Numbered from the stretch's first letter, positions 23,271 through 32,286 are shown. The stretch is 38,365 bases of DNA from Lachnospiraceae bacterium (GCA_024399135.1 JAKSHY010000022.1:1-38365); one strand, 5' to 3'. Numbers and translations: made by a program. Notes: generated by a model not told the origin, from the sequence alone.

Positions 23271-24881
23271 ATGAAACTTGTATTTATTGGGGCTGATCAT
23301 GAAGTGACGGGAAGCTGTCATTATCTTGAGGTTAATGGACGACATATCTTAATTGATTATGGAATGGAACAGGGCGCTAATGTGTTCGAGAATGCAGAGC
23401 TTCCAGTGGCAGAATCCATGATTGATTATGTTTTGTTGACACATGCTCATGTAGATCATTCAGGAATGCTCCCAAGACTTGTAGCAAGAGGCTTTAGAGG
23501 CGAAATTTTAGCGACTAAGGCAACCTGTGATTTATGTAACATAATGCTAAGAGACTGTGCTCACATCCAGATGCAGGAAGCAGAGTGGAAGAACAGAAAA
23601 GCTAAAAGAAGTGCTAACAGTCCAATAGTAGAGCCTGTATATACATTAGAGGATGCTGATGGAGCAATTAAAAAGCTTGTTCCATATAACTATGGCGAAA
23701 TTGTTGAGGTATGTGAAGGCTTAAAAGTAAGATTTACTGATATAGGACATCTTCTTGGCTCATCAAGTATTGAAGTGTGGGCTACAGAAGGAGATGTTAC
23801 CAAGAAAATTGTATTCTCAGGTGATATAGGAAATAAGAATCAGCCTTTAATTAAGGATCCTCAATACACTAAGGATGCAGATTATGTCGTTATGGAGTCA
23901 ACCTATGGAGACAGACTTCATGAGGAGAATAAGACTGATAATGTAAGAGAGCTTGCCAATGTAATTCAGGAAACCTTTGATCACGGTGGAAATGTTGTTA
24001 TTCCTTCTTTTGCAGTTGGAAGAACTCAGGAAATTCTGTATTTCATCAGACAGATTAAAGAAAAGGAAATGGTTAAAGGGCATGGAGAATTCCCTGTCTA
24101 TGTAGATAGTCCTCTTGCTGTTGAAGCTACCGGAATATTCCATAAAAATGAAATAGAGTGCTTTGATGAAGAAGCAATGAAGATTGTGAAAAAAGGTATT
24201 AATCCTATATCTTTTCCGGGACTTAAGCTTGCAATTACTTCAGAGGAATCAAAATTTATTAATTTTGATGATACTCCTAAGGTTATCATTTCGGCATCCG
24301 GAATGTGCGAGGCTGGAAGAATCAGACATCACCTTAAGCACAATCTATGGAGGAGGGAATGCACTATCCTGTTCGTAGGATATCAGGCAGTAGGAACTCT
24401 TGGAAGATTAATAGTAGACGGTATTGAAGAGGTAAGACTTTTCGGAGAACCAATTAAGGTTGAAGCGTCGATTAAAACACTGGCGGGATTATCAGGACAT
24501 GCTGATAAGAATGGTCTTATTGAATGGATAAGTGCTTTCGAAGAAAAGCCAAGGAAGGTATTCATAGTTCATGGTGAAGATTCAGTTGTGAAGAACTTCG
24601 TTGAATGCCTCCAGGTTGAGCATGGAATTAAAGCATATGCACCATATTCAGGAACGGAATTCAATCTACTGACCAATAAGCTTGAGTATGAAGCTGAACC
24701 AATACCAGTTAAGAAGGTAACCACTAAGGCTAAGGCAGCTTCAGACGTATTCGGAAGACTTCTTGCAGCAGGTCAGAGACTTATGGCCGTTATTCATAAG
24801 AGTGAGGGCGGCGCTAATAAGGATCTTGCGAAGCTTGCAGATCAGATTAATTCTCTTTGCGACAAGTGGGAATCAAAATAA
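23271..24881 (+). CDS. Metallo-beta-lactamase/beta-CASP RNase-like protein
   Basis: 536 residues; AAGGAAGGGGG ribosome binding site. The MBL domain has the metal motif THAHVDHSG (H58, H60, D62, H63), IGHLLGSSS and SGDIG. The beta-CASP domain follows (about 200-400) with SFAVGRTQE and the KVIISASGMCEAGR motif. The last metal-binding motif is SGHADKNGL, and then FIVHGE. This order is that of the RNA-processing beta-CASP family (RNase J/CPSF73-like; YsiA/MJ0047-type). It probably degrades or trims RNA, acting as an exo- or endoribonuclease. The final 70 residues form an extra helical tail. The thyX gene starts 11 bp after its stop. Confidence 0.9.
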   Translation: MKLVFIGADHEVTGSCHYLEVNGRHILIDYGMEQGANVFENAELPVAESMIDYVLLTHAHVDHSGMLPRLVARGFRGEILATKATCDLCNIMLRDCAHIQMQEAEWKNRKAKRSANSPIVEPVYTLEDADGAIKKLVPYNYGEIVEVCEGLKVRFTDIGHLLGSSSIEVWATEGDVTKKIVFSGDIGNKNQPLIKDPQYTKDADYVVMESTYGDRLHEENKTDNVRELANVIQETFDHGGNVVIPSFAVGRTQEILYFIRQIKEKEMVKGHGEFPVYVDSPLAVEATGIFHKNEIECFDEEAMKIVKKGINPISFPGLKLAITSEESKFINFDDTPKVIISASGMCEAGRIRHHLKHNLWRRECTILFVGYQAVGTLGRLIVDGIEEVRLFGEPIKVEASIKTLAGLSGHADKNGLIEWISAFEEKPRKVFIVHGEDSVVKNFVECLQVEHGIKAYAPYSGTEFNLLTNKLEYEAEPIPVKKVTTKAKAASDVFGRLLAAGQRLMAVIHKSEGGANKDLAKLADQINSLCDKWESK

Positions 24882-24892
24882 AGGAAAAAGAA

Positions 24893-25570
24893 ATGGCTAA
24901 AATTACAATTATTGAAGATACAACTAAAAATCCTATAACATTGATGGGACAGCGTGCAGGAGTATGCTGGGGCGCCAATATAGAGGATAGCGAGAAGAAT
25001 TACAAGCGTGGTCTTGACTGTATTAAATCAGGACATCACAGAGTAATGGAATATGTTAATGTTGAAATGATTATGGATGGATATTCTGCCAGAGTAATCC
25101 GTGAGTGGTACACACATATAGGCGGAGCTCCAACCCGTCTCCAGGCAAGCACCAGATACATTAAATATGAGGATTTTCAGTATGTTACACCTCACACAGT
25201 TTCAAGAAATGAGGAAGCACTGAAAATATATGAAGATACTATGGATGCCATTGCCAAGGCTTGCAAGACTCTTGAAGAAGAGTGTGGAATTCCAAGAGAA
25301 GATGCTGCAATGCTTCTTCCACTTGGCATGAATACTAAGATAGTTGATAAGAGAAATTTAAGAAATCTTATTGAAATGTCACATCAGAGAATGTGTACCA
25401 GAGCTTTCTGGGAGTATAGGGAACTGATGAACGACTTATGCAAGGCACTTAAAGAATACTCAGAAGAGTGGGCATATTTAGTAGATAACTATTTCATGCC
25501 AAAATGTGAAGTTTCAGGCTATTGCGAAGAAAAGAAGACCTGTGGCCGCAAGCCTATGAAGGAAGCATAA
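24893..25570 (+). CDS. thyX: FAD-dependent thymidylate synthase, divergent ThyX
   Basis: 225 residues from ATG 24893 (MAKITIIEDTT), preceded by AAAGGAAAAAG; the longer frame from 24857 overlaps the nuclease gene. ThyX makes dTMP from dUMP with methylene-tetrahydrofolate, FAD and NADPH, leaving tetrahydrofolate. The family skeleton is visible: H-x-R-V-M-E-Y, YSARVIREWYTHIGG, RLQASTRYIKY, ARE-like MLLPLGMNTKIVDKRNLRNLIEMSHQRMCTRAFWEYREL. The usual RHR-x7-S motif is not intact; only the S-x-R-Y half is clear, and the RHR position reads closer to IGG. This form is probably a clostridial subclass, though activity needs testing. A short Cys-rich C-terminus (CEVSGYCEEKKTCGR) is extra. A dihydrofolate reductase gene follows 39 bp downstream. 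Confidence 0.8.
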   Translation: MAKITIIEDTTKNPITLMGQRAGVCWGANIEDSEKNYKRGLDCIKSGHHRVMEYVNVEMIMDGYSARVIREWYTHIGGAPTRLQASTRYIKYEDFQYVTPHTVSRNEEALKIYEDTMDAIAKACKTLEEECGIPREDAAMLLPLGMNTKIVDKRNLRNLIEMSHQRMCTRAFWEYRELMNDLCKALKEYSEEWAYLVDNYFMPKCEVSGYCEEKKTCGRKPMKEA

Positions 25571-25609
25571 GCTTATTTAGATACATCAATTCACAGGTAA
25601 GGGTAATAT

Positions 25610-26104
25610 ATGAACGTAATTGTTGCAGTAGATGAGAACTGGGCTATAGGAAATAAGGGTGAACTTTTAATAAGTATTCCTGCAGATCACAAGCTTTTTC
25701 GTGAAGAAACCTATGGGAAGGTCGTAGTGCTTGGAAGAAAAACCTTAAAAACATTTCCTCAGGGGCAGCCGCTTGAGGGTCGAACCAATATAGTCTTATC
25801 TCGTGATGAAAATTTAAAAATTAAGGGTGCAATAGTTGTTAACAGTACTGATGCACTGCTTAGTGAGCTTTCAAAGTATCCAAAGGAAGATATATTCATT
25901 ATAGGTGGGGAAAGCGTATACAAGGAGCTTCTTCCATACTGCGATGTAGTCCACGTAACAAAGATTGAGCATAAATACGAAGCAGATGCATATTTTCCTA
26001 ATCTTGATGAAATGGATGACTGGGAAATGACACAGGAGTCAGATGAACAGTGTTACTTTGATCTGACATATTATTTTCAAAAGTATGAGAGAGTTAAAAA
26101 ATAG
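25610..26104 (+). CDS. folA: Dihydrofolate reductase
   Basis: 164 residues; TAAGGG before the ATG. It reduces dihydrofolate to tetrahydrofolate with NADPH. Motifs: MNVIVAVDENWAIGNKGELL, the catalytic Asp in SIPADHKLF (D26), GKVVVLGRKTLKTFP (cofactor loop), RTNIVLSRD, and FIIGGESVYKELLPYCD. The Trp found before the conserved Pro in many family members is replaced by Ile (ISIPAD). It lies in one unit with thyX. Organisms that use only ThyX need less DHFR, so the pairing is noted as a finding. Confidence 0.93.
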   Translation: MNVIVAVDENWAIGNKGELLISIPADHKLFREETYGKVVVLGRKTLKTFPQGQPLEGRTNIVLSRDENLKIKGAIVVNSTDALLSELSKYPKEDIFIIGGESVYKELLPYCDVVHVTKIEHKYEADAYFPNLDEMDDWEMTQESDEQCYFDLTYYFQKYERVKK

Positions 26105-26146
26105 CTTCAGAAGCTTATTTTAGCAAAGATACAGGTAATGCTGAAA

Positions 26147-26175
26147 TTGACTTTTTCATCCTAAAGTATGATAAT
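26147..26175 (+). promoter_or_regulatory. Promoter of ilvE
   Basis: TTGACT at 26147-26152 and GATAAT at 26170-26175, separated by 17 bases, five of six consensus bases in each. A second TATAAT at 26208-26213 has no good -35 box. The ilvE ATG is at 26235. Confidence 0.6.
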
Positions 26176-26234
26176 AAATTGTTAATAATGTTAAAAAGCG
26201 TAATAGCTATAATATAAGAAAGAAGGGATTAATC

Positions 26235-27266
26235 ATGGCAAAGAAGGACATTGACTGGGGTAGCCTTCCATTTGGCTACATGGAAACAGATTATCGTTAT
26301 GTTTCTAATTTTAAAAATGGAGCATGGGATAATGGAGAATTAACAAAGGACGCTAACATTACACTTAATGAATGTGCATGTGTTTTCCAGTATGCTCAGA
26401 CCGTTTTTGAAGGATTAAAGGCATATACAACAAAGGACGGCAGAACAGTTGTCTTCAGACCTGATTTAAACGCAGACAGATTAAGAGATTCAGCATTAAG
26501 ACTTAAGATGCCAGAATTTCCAAAGGAGAGATTCTTAGAGGCAGTTGATATGGTAGTTAAGGCTAATGCAGACTGGGTTCCTCCATATGGATCTGGTGCT
26601 ACATTATATCTTCGTCCATTCATGTTCGGTTCTAATTCAGTTATTGGAGTTAAGCCAGCAGATGAATATCAGTTCAGAATTTTAACTACTCCTGTTGGAC
26701 CATACTTTAAGGGCGGCGCTAAGCCTATTACCATCAGAGTTACAGATTTTGACCGTGCAGCACCTCATGGAACAGGTAATATCAAGGCTGGTCTTAACTA
26801 TGCTATGAGTTTATATGCTATAGTTGATGCTCATGAAAAGGGCTTTGATGAGAATATGTACCTTGATGCTACTACACGTACCAAGGTTGAAGAGACAGGC
26901 GGAGCTAACTTCTTATTCGTAACAAAGGATGGAAAGGTTGTTACACCTAAGTCTGATTCAATTCTTCCATCAATCACACGTCGTTCACTTGTTCAGGTAG
27001 CAAGAGATATCTTAGGACTTGAGGTTGAAGAAAGAGAAGTATTCGTTGATGAGCTTCCAGATTTCGCTGAGTGTGGATTGTGTGGTACAGCAGCGGTAAT
27101 CAGCCCTGTTGGTAAGATCGTTAATCACGATAAGGAAATTCTTCTTCCTGCTGGTATGGAGAATATGGGACCTGTTACCAAGAAGTTATATGATACATTA
27201 ACAGGAATCCAGATGGGTACAATCGATGGACCAGAAGGATGGGTTCACGAAATCAAGATTGATTAG
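26235..27266 (+). CDS. ilvE: Branched-chain amino acid aminotransferase (type II)
   Basis: 343 residues; AAGGGA ribosome binding site. A class IV PLP enzyme: the N-terminal region FGYMETDYRYVSNFKNGAWDNG, the QTVFEGLKAYTTKDGR segment, the Schiff-base Lys in GTGNIKAGLNYA, and EETGGANFLFV where the conserved Glu contacts PLP. Transfers amino groups between glutamate and 2-oxoisovalerate-type acids; type II members may also accept aromatic 2-oxoacids. It stands directly before iorAB, so it may feed or draw from the oxoacids which that enzyme handles. A hairpin lies in the 79-bp gap. Confidence 0.93.
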   Translation: MAKKDIDWGSLPFGYMETDYRYVSNFKNGAWDNGELTKDANITLNECACVFQYAQTVFEGLKAYTTKDGRTVVFRPDLNADRLRDSALRLKMPEFPKERFLEAVDMVVKANADWVPPYGSGATLYLRPFMFGSNSVIGVKPADEYQFRILTTPVGPYFKGGAKPITIRVTDFDRAAPHGTGNIKAGLNYAMSLYAIVDAHEKGFDENMYLDATTRTKVEETGGANFLFVTKDGKVVTPKSDSILPSITRRSLVQVARDILGLEVEEREVFVDELPDFAECGLCGTAAVISPVGKIVNHDKEILLPAGMENMGPVTKKLYDTLTGIQMGTIDGPEGWVHEIKID

Positions 27267-27296
27267 TAATTGATACAAAAATATTGTTTATTTATG

Positions 27297-27327
27297 CTTC
27301 CCGGCCCCAAAAAGCCGGGAAGATTTT
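27297..27327 (+). terminator. Terminator or attenuator between ilvE and iorA
   Basis: CTTCCCGGC (27297-27305) pairs perfectly with GCCGGGAAG (27314-27322) around an eight-base loop and is followed by ATTTT. The T run is short, so partial read-through into iorA is likely. Confidence 0.7.
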
Positions 27328-27345
27328 GGAAAGGAACACATTGAT

Positions 27346-29103
27346 ATGGCAGAAAAAGCAGGCACTAAGGTAATGATGCTTGGCAATGAAGCAATTGCCA
27401 GAGGTGCATACGAGGCGGGGGTTAAGGTATCAGCAGCATATCCAGGTACTCCAAGTACAGAAATTTCAGAGAATTTAGTTAAATATAAGGATGACTTATA
27501 TTGTGAATGGTCACCAAATGAAAAGGTTGCGATGGAGGTTGCTATCGGAGCAGCGACACATGGTGTTAGAGCTATGGCATCTATGAAGCATGTTGGCGTT
27601 AATGTGGCATCAGATCCATTATTCACAATTTCTTATTCAGGTGTTAACGGTGGACTTGTATTAGTTGCAGCAGATGATCCTGGATTATACAGCTCACAGA
27701 ATGAGCAGGATTCCAGAATGGTTGCAAGATCTGCCATGATTCCAGTAATTGAGCCTTCTGATTCGGAAGAGGCAAGAGTATTCACTAAAAGAGCTTTCGA
27801 GCTTTCAGAAAAGTATGATACTCCAATTATGGTTAGAACAACTACAAGACTTGCACATTCACAGGGAGTAGTTAATCTCGAAGAGAGAAATAATATTGAA
27901 GATAAGCCATACGAAAAGAATATTCAGAAGAATGTCATGATGCCTGGAATGGCTAAGAAAAGACATATTTTCGTAGAAGAGCGTTTGAAGAAAATGTCAG
28001 AGGATGGATATTCTCTGGACTTAAATAAAGTTACATATAACGATACCAAGATTGGTGTTATTACATCAGGAATTCCTTATCAGTATGTTAAGGAGGTTCT
28101 TCCTAACGCTTCAATCCTTAAGCTTGGACTCGTACATCCACTTCCTAAGAAGCTTATAGAAGAGTTCGCATCAAAGGTTGATACATTATATATAGTAGAG
28201 GAACTTGAGCCTGTAATTGAAGAGCAGGTTAAGAGCTGGGGAATTAAGTGTATAGGAAAAGAAATACTTACTGTTCAGGGTGAGTATTCAGCTAATATGT
28301 TAAGAAAAGCTATTCTGGGACAGGAGCTTGATTTAGAAGAGGCTGCAGATGTTCCTGCACGTCCTCCAATCCTCTGCCCTGGATGTCCTCACAGATCAGT
28401 ATATTCTGTTCTCAAGAAATTAAAAAAGCATGCAGCAGGAGATATCGGATGCTACACATTAGGAGCTGTAGCACCACTTCAGGTTGTTGAAACATCTGTA
28501 TGTATGGGTTCGTCCATCTCGACCCTCCATGGTGTTGAGAAAGCTAAGGGCAAGGACTATGTTAAGGACTGGGTAGCCTGCATAGGAGACTCTACCTTCC
28601 TCCACACTGGTGTAAACTCACTTATGAACATGGTATACAACAAAGCAACAGGCACAGTTATTATCATGGATAATTCAACAACAGGTATGACAGGACATCA
28701 GGAGCATGCAGCAACTGGTAAGACTTTGATGGAAGAAGATACATTTGCTATCGATATCTATAATCTTTGCAAAGCTATTGGGGTTAAGAATGTTGTTGAG
28801 GTTGATGCCTTTGATATCAAGAAGCTTGAAGAGGTTATCAAGGAAGAAACAGCAAAAGAGGAAGTTTCGGTTATCATTACGAAATCTCTTTGTGCTCTTC
28901 ATAAGGACTTCGTTCCTAAGGGAAAATGTGTTGTTGATATAGATAAGTGTAAGAAATGCGGAGCATGTATGGTTTCTGCGTGCCCAGCTATTCACAAAGG
29001 ACCAAATGGCGAGGCTGAGATTGATGCTACAATGTGTAATGGCTGTGGTTTGTGCATGCAGAACTGTCCATTTGATGCAATTTCATTAATAGAGAATAAG
29101 TAG
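27346..29103 (+). CDS. iorA: Indolepyruvate:ferredoxin oxidoreductase, alpha subunit
   Basis: 585 residues; AAAGGAA ribosome binding site. It converts aryl-pyruvates plus CoA to aryl-acetyl-CoA, CO2 and reduced ferredoxin, or runs in reverse. The N-terminal part (GNEAIARGAYEAGVKVSAAYPGTPSTEI) is the pyrimidine-binding domain; thiamine-diphosphate motifs GDIGCYTLG and GDSTFLHTGVNSL...NSTTGMTGHQEH lie at about 365-450. The C-terminus has two 4Fe-4S clusters: CKKCGACMVSACP and CNGCGLCMQNCP. The length is normal for the family. iorB follows 13 bp later. With PaaK (3461) and IlvE (26235) it suggests aromatic amino acid breakdown, or synthesis from aryl-acetates. Confidence 0.95.
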   Translation: MAEKAGTKVMMLGNEAIARGAYEAGVKVSAAYPGTPSTEISENLVKYKDDLYCEWSPNEKVAMEVAIGAATHGVRAMASMKHVGVNVASDPLFTISYSGVNGGLVLVAADDPGLYSSQNEQDSRMVARSAMIPVIEPSDSEEARVFTKRAFELSEKYDTPIMVRTTTRLAHSQGVVNLEERNNIEDKPYEKNIQKNVMMPGMAKKRHIFVEERLKKMSEDGYSLDLNKVTYNDTKIGVITSGIPYQYVKEVLPNASILKLGLVHPLPKKLIEEFASKVDTLYIVEELEPVIEEQVKSWGIKCIGKEILTVQGEYSANMLRKAILGQELDLEEAADVPARPPILCPGCPHRSVYSVLKKLKKHAAGDIGCYTLGAVAPLQVVETSVCMGSSISTLHGVEKAKGKDYVKDWVACIGDSTFLHTGVNSLMNMVYNKATGTVIIMDNSTTGMTGHQEHAATGKTLMEEDTFAIDIYNLCKAIGVKNVVEVDAFDIKKLEEVIKEETAKEEVSVIITKSLCALHKDFVPKGKCVVDIDKCKKCGACMVSACPAIHKGPNGEAEIDATMCNGCGLCMQNCPFDAISLIENK

Positions 29104-29116
29104 GAGGATCACCAGA

Positions 29117-29686
29117 ATGGAAACAAAGAGTATTATGATTGTTGGAGTTGGTGGTCAGGGAACACTGCTTACCAGCAGAATCATCGGAAATGTTATTACT
29201 AAGGCCGGATTTGATGTTAAGATTTCGGAAGTTCATGGAATGGCTCAAAGAGGTGGATCAGTAGTTACCTTCGTAAGATATGGTGACGAGGTTGCAGAGC
29301 CTATCGTTGAAGAAGGCTGTGCTGATATTCTCATTGCTTTCGAAAGACTCGAGGCTTTAAGATACGCGCACTTCATGAAGAAGGATGGAGTAATGATTAT
29401 CAATGATGTAAGAATGGATCCAATGCCAGTTGCCATAGGTGCTGCAGAATATCCAGAAAACATTATTGAGAACCTTTCAAAGAAATATAAGGTTATTTCA
29501 CTTGATGCCAAGAAGGAAGCTATCGAGCTTGGAAATGCCAGAGTATTCAATACTATTATTGTTGGTGTTGTTGCCAAGAGCATGGAGTTTTCTTGTGATG
29601 AGTGGATTGAAGTAATCAAGGAAACAGTAAAACCAAAGACTGTAGATATTAATATTGAAGCTTTCAAGAAAGGCTTCGAGCGTTAA
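29117..29686 (+). CDS. iorB: Indolepyruvate:ferredoxin oxidoreductase, beta subunit
   Basis: 189 residues; AGGAGG overlaps the iorA stop codon. The gamma-type domain of 2-oxoacid:ferredoxin oxidoreductases: MIVGVGGQGTLLTSRIIGN (CoA-binding fold), ISEVHGMAQRGGSVVTFVRYG, and FNTIIVGVVAKSMEFSCDEW. It forms the complex with IorA. The normal size and the conserved HGMAQRGG motif indicate an intact subunit. Confidence 0.95.
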   Translation: METKSIMIVGVGGQGTLLTSRIIGNVITKAGFDVKISEVHGMAQRGGSVVTFVRYGDEVAEPIVEEGCADILIAFERLEALRYAHFMKKDGVMIINDVRMDPMPVAIGAAEYPENIIENLSKKYKVISLDAKKEAIELGNARVFNTIIVGVVAKSMEFSCDEWIEVIKETVKPKTVDINIEAFKKGFER

Positions 29687-29728
29687 TTGATAGTTAAATT
29701 AAGTTAAAAAGGGTTTTGCTTTAAGAAG

Positions 29729-30403
29729 ATGAACAAGGTTAACTATCAAAAAGAACTGGATAAGATTCTTGATAATCCGGAAAATATAGGAAAAAAGTTA
29801 CTATTACATAGCTGCTGCGCACCCTGTAGCAGCTATGTGCTTACATATTTAAGTGAATTCTTCGACATTACTGTGTTTTACTATAATCCTAATATTATGG
29901 ACGATTCAGAGTATATTCACAGGGTGGAAGAAGAGAAACGTCTGATTCGTGCTCTTAATGAAGAAGGAATTCCTAAGTTCCCAATTAAAATAATTGAAGG
30001 CGAACATGATGTTGAACGCTTTCTTGAGATATCCAAAGGTCTGGAGGATGCTAAAGAAGGTGGAGCAAGATGTGCTAAGTGCTTTAGATTAAGACTTGAA
30101 AAGACTATGGAGATTGCCATAGAAAATGAAGCCGATTATTTTGCTACAACACTTACGATTTCTCCACTAAAAAATCCCGAGCTGATCAATGGAATCGGGT
30201 TGGAGCTTGAAAAGGAATATTATGAAAAGTATGCCAAAGATATAGATAATCCTGGAAAACTAAAATATCTTATGTCAGACTTTAAGAAAAAGGATGGATA
30301 TAAAATATCGATAGAATTATCTAAAAAATATGATTTGTACAGACAGAATTTCTGTGGGTGTGAATTTAGTAAAAACGAAACTAATAATTTAGAAGATAAT
30401 TAA
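29729..30403 (+). CDS. queH: Epoxyqueuosine reductase QueH
   Basis: 224 residues. QueH makes queuosine from epoxyqueuosine in tRNA, the final step of the pathway. Metal/Cys motifs: HSCCAPCSS (C29, C30, C33), GARCAKCFRLRL, and FCGCEF near the end; these are the cysteines of the DUF208/QueH family. The ribosome binding site is weak, 'AAGAAG' just before the ATG. An 11-bp inverted repeat in the RNA lies across the CCAPCSS codons. It is followed after 37 bp by argS. Confidence 0.92.
   Translation: MNKVNYQKELDKILDNPENIGKKLLLHSCCAPCSSYVLTYLSEFFDITVFYYNPNIMDDSEYIHRVEEEKRLIRALNEEGIPKFPIKIIEGEHDVERFLEISKGLEDAKEGGARCAKCFRLRLEKTMEIAIENEADYFATTLTISPLKNPELINGIGLELEKEYYEKYAKDIDNPGKLKYLMSDFKKKDGYKISIELSKKYDLYRQNFCGCEFSKNETNNLEDN
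29806..29838 (+). repeat. Inverted repeat inside queH
   Basis: ACATAGCTGCT (29806-29816) and AGCAGCTATGT (29828-29838) are perfect 11-bp complementary arms with an 11-base loop, all inside the queH reading frame over the CCAPCSS codons. Confidence 0.7.
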
Positions 30404-30440
30404 AATTGCTATATATTTTTAATAAAAGAAAAGGTGAATT

Positions 30441-32204
30441 ATGGAAAAATTATTGGATTTAATATCTAATGAAATGAAAAAAGCATTTCAGGAAGCAGGA
30501 TATGATGAGAGCTTAGGACGTGTTAATGTCTCTAACAGACCAGATCTTTGCGAATATCAGTGTAATGGAGCTATGGCTGGAGCTAAAAAATACGGTAAGA
30601 AGCCAATCGATATTGCTAATGAAGTAGCTTCTAAGCTTGAAGGAAGCAGTGTTTTTAGTGAAGTGAATGCTGTTATGCCAGGCTTTTTGAACCTTAAGCT
30701 TAATCCGGAATTTTTAGTGAATTATGTTTCTTCACTTAATGCTGATAATAAATTTGGATTAAATCTCCCAGAACCTAAGAATATGATAGTAGATTATGGC
30801 GGCCCTAATGTTGCCAAGCCTCTTCATGTAGGACATCTTCGTTCTGCTGTTATTGGTGAAGCTGTTAAGCGTATTTGCAAATATATGGGAAATAATGCTA
30901 TTGGTGATATTCATCTTGGAGACTGGGGATTACAGATGGGTCTTGTAATTAATGAGATTAAGAATCGTCAGCCTGATTTAGTATATTTCGACGAAAACTT
31001 TGATGGAGAATATCCAAGTGAAGCTCCATTTACAGTTACGGATTTAGAGGAAATATATCCTTTCGCATCTGGAAAATCAAAAGAAGATCCAGAATATAAG
31101 GCGAAGGCTATGGAAGCGACATTTAAATTGCAGAGTGGAGTACGTGGATACAGAGCATTATGGAAGCATATCTTAGATGTTTCGGTTACTGACATGAAGC
31201 GTAACTATGACATGCTTAATGTTAACTTCGAGCTGTGGAATGGTGAGTCTACAGTTCATGATGTGATTCCAGGTATGGTTCAGTATATGAAGGATAACAA
31301 TTACTGCTATCTTTCAGATGGCGCATGGGTAATTGATGTTAAGGAAGATACAGATACCAAGGAGATGCCTCCATGTATCGTACTTAAGTCAGACGGCGCA
31401 TCGTTATATAATACAACAGATCTTGCGACTATCATGGAAAGAGTCCGTGAATACAATCCAGAGAAGATTATCTATTTAACAGACAAGCGTCAGGATTTAT
31501 ATTTCGAGCAGGTATTCAGAGCAGCCCGTAAATCTAAATTGGCATCAGATGATACAGAATTCATTCATATAGGCTTCGGTACAGTTAACGGAAAGGATGG
31601 ACATGCTTTTAAAACCCGTGAGGGTGGTGTGATGCGTCTTGAGAAGCTTATAGAAGAGATTAACGAAAGAACATATCAGCGTATTCAGGAAGCAAGAGAA
31701 CTTCCAGAAGACGAGGCTCGTTCAATTGCCAAGATTGTAGCCCTGGCCGCTATCAAGTATGGCGATCTATCTAATCAGGCTTCCAAAGACTATATCTTTG
31801 ACATGGATAAGTTTACTTCCTTCGAGGGAGATACAGGCCCATATATTCTATATACTATTGTCAGAATTAAATCTATTCTTACCAGGGTTCGTGAAGATGG
31901 ATTTGATATAGAGAATGTTAAGCTGAATGGTTGCTACTCAGACGCAGAGAAGTCATTAATGATGCAGCTTGCCTCATTTAATGCTATGTTTGAGAATGCC
32001 TACGAAGAGGTAGCACCTCACAAGATCTGTGCATATATTTATGATCTTGCTAATGTATTTAACAAGTTCTATCACGAGACGAAAATTGTTGCTGAAGAGG
32101 ACAAAGTTAAGAAGGCAAGCTTCGTAGCACTATTAAAATTAACCAGGGAAGTGCTTGAAACCTGTATTGATGTCTTGGGATTCAGCGCTCCTGAAAAGAT
32201 GTAG
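30441..32204 (+). CDS. argS: Arginyl-tRNA synthetase
   Basis: 587 residues; AAAGGTG ribosome binding site. Class I aminoacyl-tRNA synthetase: the HIGH motif appears as HVGH in NVAKPLHVGHLRSAVIGE, and the rest follows the ArgRS order with a short N-terminal add-on domain (about 1-110), catalytic domain and anticodon-binding DALR domain ending FSAPEKM. It charges tRNA-Arg. No T-box leader is seen in the 37-bp gap after queH. A terminator follows at 32255. Confidence 0.96.
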   Translation: MEKLLDLISNEMKKAFQEAGYDESLGRVNVSNRPDLCEYQCNGAMAGAKKYGKKPIDIANEVASKLEGSSVFSEVNAVMPGFLNLKLNPEFLVNYVSSLNADNKFGLNLPEPKNMIVDYGGPNVAKPLHVGHLRSAVIGEAVKRICKYMGNNAIGDIHLGDWGLQMGLVINEIKNRQPDLVYFDENFDGEYPSEAPFTVTDLEEIYPFASGKSKEDPEYKAKAMEATFKLQSGVRGYRALWKHILDVSVTDMKRNYDMLNVNFELWNGESTVHDVIPGMVQYMKDNNYCYLSDGAWVIDVKEDTDTKEMPPCIVLKSDGASLYNTTDLATIMERVREYNPEKIIYLTDKRQDLYFEQVFRAARKSKLASDDTEFIHIGFGTVNGKDGHAFKTREGGVMRLEKLIEEINERTYQRIQEARELPEDEARSIAKIVALAAIKYGDLSNQASKDYIFDMDKFTSFEGDTGPYILYTIVRIKSILTRVREDGFDIENVKLNGCYSDAEKSLMMQLASFNAMFENAYEEVAPHKICAYIYDLANVFNKFYHETKIVAEEDKVKKASFVALLKLTREVLETCIDVLGFSAPEKM

Positions 32205-32254
32205 TGTTTCTTGAGATTTGGGTGACAAATATATAATTATATTAACGCAATAAG

Positions 32255-32286
32255 TACCGGGAACTATTAAAGTTTCCGGTATTGTT
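32255..32286 (+). terminator. Terminator-like hairpin after argS
   Basis: TACCGGGAAC (32255-32264) pairs with GTTTCCGGTA (32272-32281), 10 bp with one G-U pair, seven-base loop, then TTGTTACATT. The T tract is weak. Confidence 0.55.

Noticed and set aside
24857-24892. Upstream start for ThyX
   Set aside because: It overlaps the nuclease gene and adds 12 non-conserved residues; ATG 24893 has AAAGGAAAAAG upstream.
26103-26115. Terminator after folA
   Set aside because: The stem AGCTT/AAGCT has only five pairs and a short T run; too weak to call.
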